Shown one piece after another: positions 21,113 to 64,000 of a stretch of DNA of 64,000 nt (position 1 is its first letter; each line of letters begins with the position of its first letter). Source of the stretch: Stictocephala bisonia (taxonomy: Eukaryota > Arthropoda > Insecta > Hemiptera > Membracidae); NCBI GenBank assembly GCA_035578905.1, contig JAQJVL010000149.1, positions 1,488,001 to 1,552,000 of the forward strand. Direction: 5' to 3'. Under the pieces are notes generated by a model. The model worked only from the letters and a program-made list of their open reading frames with translations, did no database searches and was not told where the DNA came from. Both the position numbers and the translations under genes were made by a program.

Positions 21113-23496
21113 GTCTACAGCAGTGGTCTTCAACCTTTTATTATTTAAGGGCCAAATTATTGTCATGGAGGACTTGGAGGGCCGCATTGATTAAGCGTGT
21201 ATATACAATATACATATACATATACACATATATATATGTATGTGTGTGAATTTTGTCTCAGGTTAAAATAATTTACATGAATTTGTTATAAGATTTTATA
21301 TTTCTTGATAACTGTATTAAACATCAATACTGAAAACAATATAGGTCTACTTGACATATATTTAAACATGTTATAAAACTTAAAATTAAACTGAAAACAT
21401 CAAATTTGTGACTTTTGTAGTTTAGTGAGAAATTTGACATTGTTTATCTTTTACTAATCTGTCAACATTAGCTTTTATGTCAGATGTGGCAATTCGAAGA
21501 GAGTTCTCTAAATGAGTGTCAGAAATACGGTTTATCAGTTTCGATTTCACGTTCTTCATTCTTGAAAATAACTGCTCACAGATGTAAGTGCTGCCAAAAA
21601 GAGATGCTGTGGCCAGAGCATGAGATCTGATTGCTGGAAATCGATCACCTTCAACATACAATGAGTAAAACTCCAGAAGTCCAAAGTTTTTAAATTTCTC
21701 CTGTAAATCGCTATTGCACTGAAAGTCAATAAGTTCCATTTGTATATTTCCGGAATAGTCTTCCACATTAACACTGAAAGGAGCACAAAAAAGCTTCATC
21801 ATAGTTTTATTTTGCTTGAAGTCTAAAAACCTGCTGCTAAAATCTTGCTGTAACATGGAGAGTGCTTCACTGTACTTTTCTTTGTTTTGAACCTCACATT
21901 GTGACAGTGTTGGAAAATGTGTGAAGTCGCCCTGTTGTACTTGATGCTTCCACAAACTAAGTTTCCTCTCAAACGCCTCAACTTGATCAAAGAGATTGTG
22001 TATCATAGCATTCTTCCCTTGTAGCCTAATATTCAAGTCATTGAGATGTATTGAAATATCAGTTAGGTACCCAAAATCAGCCATCCAACTGGGATCTTTG
22101 AAGTAGTGAACTGCCTTCCCTTTACTCTCCATGAACATGCAGATTTCTTCTTTCAAATCAAAAACCCTTTCTAAAAACTTTCCTCGACTGAGCCAACGAA
22201 TCTCTGTGTAATAAATTACATCACCATACTCTGCATTCATCTCACTAAGGAAGGGTTGGAATTCCCTGTGGTTCAGTCCTTGTGATCTGATAAAATTCAC
22301 GATTTTAGTCACATCTTTAATGACATCTTTGAAACAAACACTTTTTGCACACAAATTTTCTTGATGGATAATGCAATGATATTGTATGAACTTTTTATTT
22401 TCACTTGCATCTTTTCTAATCAGAGCTACAACACCTTCATTTTTTCCCGTCATTGCTGGGGCCCCATCAGTTACAACACCGCTCAAGTTATCCAGATTTA
22501 GGCCAAACCGGTTTAAAGTTGAAGTCAAAGCCTTGTAAATATCAGTGCCTTTAGTAATGCCCTTCACTGGAAATAGTGCTGCCATTTCCTCGGTAATAGA
22601 GAAATTTTTATCGATTCCTCTAATAAAAATGGCTAACTGAGCTGTATCTGTAACATCAGTGCTTTCATCAAGTGCTACTGAATAAAAAACAAACTTTGAA
22701 GCACGGTCTTTAAGTGAGATTTCAATATCCTGAGATAGCTCCTCAATTCTTCTGGCAACTGTGACCCCAGATAAACTAACCTTTGAAAACAAATGTTTTT
22801 GTGTTGGGCATAGGATTTCAGCTGCCGATTCCATACACTGATTTACAAACTCACCATCTGTGAATGGCTTTGATTGCTTAGCAATTTGTTCAGAAATGAT
22901 ATAGCTAACTTTAACACTTGATTCACTTTCGGCGTTTTGCCGAGTAAACGTAAATTGTTGATTCTCAAGTTTTTTCCTTAAATCTCGCACCTTATCCAAT
23001 CTAAACTGACCTTGTACTGCGTCCATCTTGGAAGCGTGCTTTGTGTCATAATGCCGCTTTAAATTGTACTCTTTCATTACGGAGACAGACTCATTACAAA
23101 CCAAACAAACTGGTTTGTTTTTTATATTTACAAAAAAGTATAGGTCAGTCCACTTTTCTTGAAACACTTGGCACTCATCGGTAATCTTCCGTTTCTTACT
23201 ACACGAAGCCATTATTCACTAAACTTAAACTACTTGCGAGCAGACAATAGAAATAGGTGAAACAGACTGAGACAATGACACTGGCGTGGGTTGCGATGCT
23301 ACGAGTGACCTTGAGCATCAGGGTTGCCAACCTGCTTTGCCACTTAACGAATTCCCTACTATGGCCGAAGCAATTGGCCAACTTCAGTGCTACAATGTTT
23401 TCCTATTTGTTTGGAAACAAAATCATTCGGCGGGCCACAAAAAATATACACGGCGGGCCGCAAGCGGCCCGTGGGTTGAAGACCACTGGTCTACAG
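21113..23496 (-). mobile_element. Complete autonomous hAT transposon
   Basis: The element occupies 21121-23488 (2368 bp). The termini are perfect 15-bp inverted repeats: CAGTGGTCTTCAACC at 21121 and GGTTGAAGACCACTG ending at 23488. It is flanked by exact 8-bp duplications GTCTACAG (21113-21120 and 23489-23496) with a central TA, the nnnTAnnn pattern known for Buster-type hATs. Several GGGCC-containing motifs lie just inside both ends. A full-length transposase frame lies between, on the minus strand. Perfect termini, perfect duplication and an unbroken frame indicate a recent insertion. Confidence 0.95.
21422..23212 (-). CDS. hAT transposase (BED finger, GTF2IRD2/ZBED-like)
   Basis: 596-residue transposase that would cut and paste its own element in the nucleus. 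An N-terminal BED-type zinc finger is visible as C36-x2-C39 ... H54-x4-H59. The RNase H-like core follows, with candidate catalytic residues D182 (in VALDESTD), D249 (in VVTDGAPAMTG) and E546 (in CEQLFSRMK). The conserved RW of hATs is at 339-340, and a CxxH block (CIIHQENLC) is at 280-288. The C-terminal dimerisation helix region reads KLINRISDTHLENSLRIA. Length and all key residues are those of an intact enzyme. It starts at the first ATG (23212), 276 bases inside the right terminus. Proteins of this kind are often annotated as host 'GTF2IRD2-like', but the flanking TIRs show it is transposon-encoded. Confidence 0.95.
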   Translation of the reverse strand: MASCSKKRKITDECQVFQEKWTDLYFFVNIKNKPVCLVCNESVSVMKEYNLKRHYDTKHASKMDAVQGQFRLDKVRDLRKKLENQQFTFTRQNAESESSVKVSYIISEQIAKQSKPFTDGEFVNQCMESAAEILCPTQKHLFSKVSLSGVTVARRIEELSQDIEISLKDRASKFVFYSVALDESTDVTDTAQLAIFIRGIDKNFSITEEMAALFPVKGITKGTDIYKALTSTLNRFGLNLDNLSGVVTDGAPAMTGKNEGVVALIRKDASENKKFIQYHCIIHQENLCAKSVCFKDVIKDVTKIVNFIRSQGLNHREFQPFLSEMNAEYGDVIYYTEIRWLSRGKFLERVFDLKEEICMFMESKGKAVHYFKDPSWMADFGYLTDISIHLNDLNIRLQGKNAMIHNLFDQVEAFERKLSLWKHQVQQGDFTHFPTLSQCEVQNKEKYSEALSMLQQDFSSRFLDFKQNKTMMKLFCAPFSVNVEDYSGNIQMELIDFQCNSDLQEKFKNFGLLEFYSLYVEGDRFPAIRSHALATASLFGSTYICEQLFSRMKNVKSKLINRISDTHLENSLRIATSDIKANVDRLVKDKQCQISH

Positions 23497-24021
23497 CTTC
23501 ACTATCATGCTAATCCTTGAGCCCATCTCTATCAACGATGCAGCCACCTCAGGCAGTGTCATACACTGGCAGTGAGTAGTTATACTTACAAACTTATACT
23601 TCAAATGAAACTTTACTTTTGTAATAACTTCTACAAACTACTGGTTTTGGTCTTATCATTAACTAAATATTTAAAACCGCAATTTTTTAAATTATAACTG
23701 TATCAAATTGATTTTTGTATTTTATTATGTCATAACAATAGCAACTATTTTGTAAAGATTTAAGCTTTTCAAACTGGTTTTAAATAGACAATTTCAAATA
23801 TAAAATACAAATTCAGGCCTTTCGGTGACAAAGTATCTTCGGTATCTTCAGACACACAAACTAAATTAATATTGTTTACATTTTTGATTGATTTGAAAAA
23901 CACATGGTAAAATAGAAGCACACTAAGAAATTTGAAGCAAATTTGTCTGATATCTGTGACTACAGGTCTTGTGTAGTTGAAGCCCAAGATAAGTAAAGAC
24001 ATGTAAGACCATTTAGAATAT
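23497..24021. other. Intergenic, nothing recognised
   Basis: AT-rich sequence between the hAT copy and a LINE remnant. I see no gene here. Confidence 0.4.
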
Positions 24022-24700
24022 ATGGACCTAAGCAAGGCTTTTGATGTGGTCAATCATGACATTCTTTTGATAAGCTTTATAGTATTGGAATTCGAGTAGG
24101 CTAATGCTTTTGAATGGTTGTCTTTTGGTCTTTCGAATGATCTCTGTCAGTATAAATAAGCACTGTGATAATCTTGAATTAACACATTCATTCAAGGAGA
24201 TTCTCTCCTACAATAGACAGAACATAACTATATTGCTGTAAACACAGACAAAACCAAGTTTATCGATTATCATATTTCATATGGTAAACTCCAATAATCT
24301 TAATGATAATGGGGTTTGTATTATTGTAGACGTCACTGAAATTCAATCACATGACTGCACTGACTTTCTGGGGTTATGTATAGACTAAAATTTAAAGTAT
24401 CACTCTTCACTTTGATAAGGTTTGCAAAAAAATTAGTATAATCTCCCATTTGCAGAGAAAGCGGTGAGAGTTGTATTCAAGCGGTGGGCCTCACTAAGTT
24501 CAAATGCAAAGGTTTGTTTTGCGCAAACAACTTCTTGATCTACACAATTAGCCCATTTTATGGGAGTTTAGAGAAGAAAAAAACTTTTAACAAACCAGAA
24601 GTAGTCTTTAAACAACATATTTTCCACAACATTTCATGGTAGGCTATAGTAAAACCTTGCTAGTTCTATACTCTGAGAACTTATGAGATCATCAAAATTT
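24022..24700 (+). pseudogene. CR1-like LINE reverse-transcriptase remnant
   Basis: Begins MDLSKAFDVVNHDILL, the first catalytic block of a non-LTR RT (LDLSKAFDxVxHxILL). Later fragments (DFLGLCID, VCFAQT) follow in shifting frames with many stops. It belongs to a dead copy and its ends are approximate. Confidence 0.7.
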
Positions 24701-24821
24701 CGAAGCATAAGGAATATTTATTTATTTTTAAACACATTAACAATGTATGGGCAACTATGTAATTCAAATTATGATGAGTGAAGATGAGTGAATGTTGTCA
24801 ATTTTACAAAATAAAATTTAG

Positions 24822-25292
24822 TGTAATTTTTCTTACAATTCTTACATGTGAGACGCCGACACAACGTTGTTGGTATTTTAAGGCGAATATGAATGATATA
24901 TGAGTGTAGGATGAGTGTGGATAAGTGTAGTCTGGTTACTAACTGAGTTAAACTTTTCCTCAGAAAGGGCAATTAATTAATAGCCCAACAACAGCCAGGG
25001 CAACTAAGGGACCTACAGCTTTACGTGGAATCCGAACCAAGTAGTTCTGGTCTAATTTTCAGCTAATTGATATGCCTGATACTCAGTTAGCTCCCCCACA
25101 CAACATCCGCACAATGACTACCACCCAACATGGACACCCCAGACTTCTCTAGTAGTGTCCACGCTGATAGCAACCACTGAGCGAACGCCATGTCGGTATT
25201 AAGAGGACCTAGCATCCAACCTATCGCCTACAATCTTCCAAACACTTTGTCCCCAAGTAGCTGGGTTACAGCACTGCACCACCAGTGCCGAC
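24822..25292 (-). mobile_element. SINE, family copy 1
   Basis: On the minus strand it starts GTCGGCACTGGTGGTGCAGT, has a B-box-like GGTTCGGATTCCACG, and ends in GGCGTCTC followed by AT-rich sequence. The same head, middle (tggacac...tccatgttgg...ggtag) and tail (GGGCTATTAATTAAT...CTGAGGAA) occur at 62132-62565 on the plus strand. Confidence 0.8.
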
Positions 25293-26159
25293 ATTAATTA
25301 ATTAGTAATAGCCCTATGAACAGTCAGTGGTTATGATCCAATGAATTGTAAAATGAATAAAAAAAATAAAGGAATGTATACTTTCTTTATTAACAGTGAT
25401 AATTGATATACAATAAAAACAACCTATTAAAGGCCTAATGTAACATTGTTTGTTCACATTTATGTACAGATTTAAAGTAACAGTAATTATGCACTTTCTT
25501 GCCACCTCTGAAAATACAATTTCATGTTAAAAAGTGGTAAAATATGATTTTACATCTCTTGAGAAGTTTGATTTTATTCGCGGAAAACTCGTTTTTTACC
25601 AAAATCGAAAGACTAGTTTTTTATCTAATAGTGAAAAAAACCAACTTTTTTTAAAAATTGTTATTTTTTGACAACTTTTTTCATTTCTCGTGTTATTTTA
25701 TTCTGAACACAATTATATAACTGGTTTTGTAGTAAAATTATTTTTTCAGCTCGAAAAATGCATTTTTTACTGACATAACCTAATTATCCTAATTGTCTAT
25801 TTTCTCAACAAAAATTCGTAATTTGCATTAAATTCCAGTGTTTGGCCTCCTTGACGGCCTACCGGTCGTCACTCCAGCGCGAATTTAGGTGAATTCGGAT
25901 TTTGTGATTAATAGTTGTTGTATGTTATGATCGCGTAATTGCCGCTAATTGTAATTTGCCGTGAAGCCCGTGATAGTAGTTTTTCCGTTATCTCGAGAAT
26001 TATTTGTAATAGACCAAAATAGTTTTCAAATTTGTATTCAGCACAAAAAAACACATCAAAATAAAAAAAGATGATTAAAATACCGTTTAAATTAACGGTA
26101 ATAAGACAAAAATACTATAAGTTGTGACATTGGTTTTTTGCATCAAGAACTAAGCATTT
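25293..26159. other. Intergenic AT-rich DNA
   Basis: No gene seen. A GC-richer patch at about 25850-25980 has no coding features. Confidence 0.4.
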
Positions 26160-26420
26160 TAGGAGTTTTAAGGAATAGGATATTGGAATGGGGTGGACAC
26201 GTGTGGTTAGAATGAGTGAGGAGATATTACCTAGGATGGCTATGGATATGGCATTGGAGGGAAGAAGACCAGAGGGGAGATCTCGTAAGAGATGGGTGGA
26301 TGGAGTGAGGAAAGAATTGCATTAATTGTGAGCCTGGCCGGACTGGCAGACAACAGCAGAACACAGATGACGATGGAGAGACCTAGTAGTGACATCGGTA
26401 TGTACTCTGGGCCTAGTCAC
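26160..26420 (+). pseudogene. LINE C-terminal fragment
   Basis: Reads, with one frameshift, as NRILEWGGHV-VRMSEEILPRMA-GRRPEGRSRKRWVDGV, the RRLRWxGHVxRM ... GRRxxGRPRxRWxDxV tail of insect LINE ORF2 proteins. Isolated fragment. Confidence 0.65.
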
Positions 26421-27084
26421 ATAAAGTAAAGTATGATAGGTTAGGTTTGTGAAGTGTCTTTTTAGGACCATATATAATGCATAATTACTGCTTCCTGTGG
26501 TGCAGCTTTCTTACCCTTCCCAAGGATGAGTATAGTAAGTTGAAAATGAGTAAGCTATTATTCAAGATAATAAATAATAATTTAAATTTGTGTTAACCAT
26601 TGATCCAAAAAAATAAAAGACATTTTTTTTGTTTGATACATATGATAGAAAACTGTCATTTTCATATTTAGATTAAAAATAAAGACAAGTAGACAAATAC
26701 ATACCGGTAACCAATCTGAAACGTTTACATCAAAGCACTACGATAACCAATAATAGGCCTACGTTCTCGTTGACTATATGTACTCCTATTATTTTTGTTT
26801 TCACACACTGACAATGCTACAATTATTCACAATTGTAGTTGGTTTGTACAATCAATGCTGAAACAAACACAAAGTACTACTAAATATGCTAATCAACCAT
26901 TATATTGACTATTGAGCCTAATGCTGAGGACAGCAATTCATTAAATGTCAAAACTGAAATTCTATACCGCTTTCAACCCATTTGTCCAACAATTGCCATA
27001 GTAACAAAAACAATTGGTTCTGACGGACAGCATAGAGTAAAGATAAATGCGTTTGTACCAAACTTGAAAAAAGATTGTAGAATA
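26421..27084. other. Intergenic, nothing recognised
   Basis: AT-rich. The short frame near 26905-27090 has no recognisable product. Confidence 0.4.
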
Positions 27085-28674
27085 CTATAGTCCGAATAAA
27101 ATAACTTTGGTACTAGCGGAACGGCCACGCACCACTGGTCTGAAATGACAAAACCCTGAGCTTTAATTTGCTGTCAAACTTAAAATAAGTAAGCAATAAT
27201 TTTCAAACTACTTGTATAGTGTCCACCATGTTATATTATTTAAGAAAAAATTATGCTGGATATTTTGCTTAAACTAATTTGCTTTTTTATTGTGATATTT
27301 GTGTTTAAGAACACGGTTTTATGAGTGAAATTGCGCGTGAGTCGTCTTTAACCTGTTACTGTAGCGAGAGTAATAATAATAAAATAATTTCCTGTGGATG
27401 GATGACAGTTTGATTCATTGTGATTAGTTTGGTATAAGTCTCATTTAATAATTCAAACAGGTTAATGAGAAATTAATTTTTTTGTAAACCTTTGTAAATT
27501 CGATAATGACAAACGCTAGATAAAATTTCTTTAAACCTAAATTAATTGTGTTATTTAAGTGACACTAAAATCGTACTCTCGTATTAAATAGAATTTTCTG
27601 GTATTAGGAAGAAAGATTCAGAAGTTTTCAAAACTCGATTGTCAACAAGGCGGCAGTGATACCACACGCACAATGTACAGTCACTGGCTCAGCTCTTGCC
27701 TCTTCCATTGCAAACATTTCTTGTCAACTACTAATAGAACACTTCCTAAAATTTGAAAGAGCCTAAATATTATAATTGCAATAAACACTGATAATTATAT
27801 ACACACTGAATCCTATAGCATTATTGTCACATATAAATAAATAAAAACGTGTTATATCACTAAAACTAAATAACTGTAATAAAAACAAACTAGTAATTAA
27901 ACTATAGTAAGCATTGTGAAATCGATAAAGAACTGAATACGAACACACCTCAAAGTCAAAAGTCAACTAACTTACCTTATTTCTTACTGGAGAAACATTT
28001 CTTATCTGGAAATGTGGAAATATCGTCGATCGGAATTCGTTTTACGCTTGGACTGAATATTCAGTCTACACTTTCCCTTGAGCAGAGTATACCTACGCGT
28101 CCGACACAGCCTCGATGTAAACGAACTATGAGTTTACTTCATCGACTCTTCATTATTTTTCCGCATGTTTTATTAGTACCATAGTATTATTTTAACTATA
28201 CATAAATAACACAGTTAATGTTTGCTGAAATAAATTTTGTCTAGCGTTTTTCGTTTGCGAGTTTGCAAGGTTTTACAAAAAAATTAATTTCTCATTAACC
28301 TGTTTGAATTATTAAATGAGACTTTTACCAAACTAATCACAATGAATCAAACTGTTATCCATCCACAAGAAATTATTTTATTATTATTATTTTTGCTACA
28401 GTGACAGGTTGAAGACGACTCACGCCCAATTTCACTCATAAAACCGTGTTTTTAAATATAAATATCGCTATAAAAAGCAATTTAGCTCAAGAAAAATCTC
28501 CGGCATAATTTTTCCTTAAAGAATATAACATGGTGGACACTATACAATTAGTTTGAAAATTATTGCTTACTTATTTTAAGTTTGACAGCAAATTAAAGCT
28601 CAGAGTTTTGTCATTTCAGACCAGTGGAGCGAGGGCGTTCCGCCAGTACCAAAGTTATTTTATTCGAACTATAG
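27085..28674. mobile_element. Long-TIR foldback element
   Basis: Two arms of about 420 bases (27085-27510 and 28250-28674) are inverted copies with small differences. Outer ends read TATAGTCCGAATAAAATAAC against TATAGTTCGAATAAAATAAC on the other strand. TA dinucleotides sit at both borders, compatible with a TA target site. The roughly 740-bp interior has no transposase. It contains a minus-strand AG/GTAAGT donor near 27970 that could be the relic of a first exon. Superfamily not assigned. Confidence 0.85.
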
Positions 28675-29152
28675 CATAGACCTTCTATTATAACAGAAGT
28701 TCTATCATAGACCCTCTATTGTACCTATAATAGATGGTCTATGGTTCTATGCTAATAAAGTGGTCTGCTTCCTTTAAATGATGAAAGCACTAAATATTGG
28801 TACTATACCATTTTCAACGGATTGAGCTGAACGTGAAGCTGGGCTTACAACGATAACATGGGGTTTAGATGTATATACTTTTTCCAGTTGAGCGTTTTAT
28901 TCATACATTTTGAAGTACAATCGTGGTACATTATCTCTTCTACTCTCTCGGTGGCTCTCATAACTTGTGCTTATCTCAGATTCACGATGGTGATGCTGGT
29001 CCAAAGCTAAATGATAACGTGTGACACTAACACCATAGACCTTCTATTATACCTTCTATTATAGGTATAATAGAAGGTATATGCTAACACTACTTACTTA
29101 AACCATAGACCTTCTATAATGCCTTAATAATATAATGTCTATGCTTAAACTT
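28674..29152. repeat. Three tiny palindromic elements (CATAGACCTTCTAT)
   Basis: Hairpins at about 28674-28751, 29031-29086 and 29102-29146 each start with a CATAGACCTTCTAT-type sequence and, in at least the first two, close with an imperfect complement such as AATAGATGGTCTATG. The middle one includes an inner palindrome (TTCTATTATAGGTATAATAGAA). They are 45-80 bases long. The roughly 280 bases between the first two hold nothing I recognise. Confidence 0.7.
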
Positions 29153-29637
29153 TTCAGAAAAAAGTAAACATTTTTACTTACATTAAAGTCAATACTTTGA
29201 GATTAAAAGTAAACATTTTGAGAAAATAGTCAGAATAAAAAAAATCATTCACTATGGCCCTACTACTTTTATGCTGTCGCCAGCATTGTTTGGGTTTATT
29301 TGTTTTGTTTTAGTATTATGTCTGTGTGTTAACATAACTGGCTCGTAGGAAACGTCATACTTCATAAGATTGAGTGATTAATATTTAGAGTTGAGTAATA
29401 AGTCATAAGGGTTTTGTGGGAAATCGTGAGCTGTGACAAGTCAATTGTCAAGATGGAATATTGACGTTAACTTTAATTGGCAATGTTATTTGCAATATCT
29501 TTTATCAGTGTCACTGTCAAACAATACTTTACAAAATTGTAGGGTAGTTTATTTTTTACCTTAGAAAGTCTTGTTTGTTCGATGTATGTACGATAACACT
29601 TTTAATAGCTATTGATTACGTTTTATGGACGCTAAAG
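29153..29637 (+). promoter_or_regulatory. Presumed SPG21 promoter and 5' leader
   Basis: Sequence directly upstream of the SPG21 start codon. The transcription start cannot be located. If the leader includes 29582-29637, three short out-of-frame upstream ATGs (29582, 29586, 29625) precede the main ATG, and the last uORF overlaps it, which could lower translation. No TATA box or initiator is called. Confidence 0.4.
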
Positions 29638-63124
<33,487 letters not shown>

Positions 63125-64000
63125 AAGTTAAAATTAACTATGTTGCTGTTGCCTTATGATCAAACTATTGTGATGCCTTTCATTTCACTCAAAGGCCTTT
63201 ACTGCTACTCCTATTCTTGTTTTGCCTGTTTAAGTGGTGAAGCATATTTTTATACTCACATTTTTTATATTGTTGTCACATGTTTACAGCAAACACTTTT
63301 TAAACAGGGTGCTAAACAGTCTAGTCGTTTTATACTTGGAGGATTTTAAGAAAACCTAAGAGCAAACTTTTAGGTTTTTTCACTGAATGTTTATATCTCC
63401 TTCTATTTATTCTTTGTTTGTCAATAAATAGGTTGTGTGTTTATTGTTTAATTTTAAACTACTGTTATTATAAAGTAAAATTTAATTATATTTTTTAATT
63501 AAATAATTAAGTATTCATAGTTAATCTACAGATTAGGTTCTATGTGGGTTAGTTGGTTATTTTCGAGGTTATTTCAATGGGAACTAAAAGAAAAATAGCA
63601 GTCTTGTTATAGAAGATAAGCCTTTAACATAATAAAAGAAGTAAACCGTAATTTCCAGAGAGAACTCTTTCCTTATGTTGTAAATAATAAGCTCTTGTTC
63701 ACAACTAAGAAAGTTCTTTTGTGAGGTAGTAACACCGATCTGTGTCTATGCATCAGTGCGAATCGGGCATAATGAAATGTGCCTCAGGACCCCAGTGGTT
63801 GGTGGTGGCTCAGCCCAACAATACAATCAATGTTTATTTGAGAAAGAAGCTTGAAAATCGGGTTAACAATTAGTGGACAGCTAGAAATTAAAACTTAAAA
63901 CAAACCGCTTTAATATTATTAATCTACATAGCATTATTATTTTAACAAAGGGGCCTGTTAGTTAGTTAGTTTGAGTGATTAATACTTATGTATGTGATAT
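63125..64000 (+). other. SPG21 3' UTR and downstream
   Basis: Follows the SPG21 stop. A canonical AATAAA at 63423-63428 is the best poly(A) signal, implying a 3' UTR of about 310-330 bases. Beyond it the sequence is AT-rich with no further gene seen before the window ends. Confidence 0.5.
63423..63428 (+). terminator. SPG21: SPG21 poly(A) signal (AATAAA)
   Basis: Canonical hexamer about 300 bases after the stop, followed within 20 bases by a GT/T-rich stretch (GTTGTGTGTTTATTG) of the kind found downstream of cleavage sites. Confidence 0.65.

Noticed and set aside
21422..23212. Host GTF2IRD2-like gene
   Set aside because: It lies between perfect TIRs and an 8-bp target duplication; it is the transposase of the element.

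Overview
The window looks like AT-rich nuclear DNA of an arthropod, most likely an insect. Three single-copy animal genes with spliced, GT-AG-bounded exons are present, and there is a dense mix of transposon classes typical of insects (hAT, P-like, piggyBac, pogo, Harbinger, Jockey-, CR1- and RTE-like LINEs, tRNA-derived SINEs). The species cannot be named from sequence alone. There are no bacterial-style operons, CRISPR arrays or rRNA genes.

Layout. Positions 1-5148 hold the 5' part of DNA ligase IV (LIG4, minus strand, exons 1-3), which runs off the left edge; its first intron carries a SINE nested in a MITE. Positions 5149-12881 are intergenic DNA filled with decayed LINEs, a SINE and a small hAT element with an 8-bp target duplication. 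Positions 12882-15503 hold a complete, intron-free reading frame for TFIIIC subunit 3 (GTF3C3, minus strand). Positions 15504-29637 are a repeat-rich interval with hairpins, G-rich minisatellites, a 600-bp hAT MITE, one apparently complete autonomous hAT transposon (21121-23488, intact transposase, 15-bp TIRs, 8-bp duplication), LINE remnants and a 1.6-kb element with about 420-bp inverted repeats. Positions 29638-63124 are one gene: maspardin (SPG21, plus strand), seven coding exons over 33.5 kb, 303 residues when joined.

SPG21's introns explain most of the right half of the window. Intron 1 has LINE pieces, including a PHD-finger ORF1. Intron 3 has a nested stack: a decayed ZBED/hAT transposase gene, interrupted by a TTAA-flanked element, itself interrupted by a P-like element with a THAP-type exon. 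It also has a 96-bp repeat array with alternating units. Intron 4 has a pogo insertion in a LINE, and a solo LTR inside a second pogo-like element. Intron 5 has a 35-bp minisatellite of about 21 units. Intron 6 has an internally deleted piggyBac that keeps its TIRs, its TTAA sites and a 58-residue acidic N-terminal frame.

The three host genes are unrelated in function: non-homologous end joining, RNA polymerase III transcription, and an alpha/beta-hydrolase-fold endosomal trafficking protein. I found no new multi-gene system. The points most worth following are the intact hAT, the P-like/THAP element and its nesting, and the three host gene models, two of which are split over short exons. Family assignments rest on motif recognition and my knowledge of human orthologues; no searches were run.
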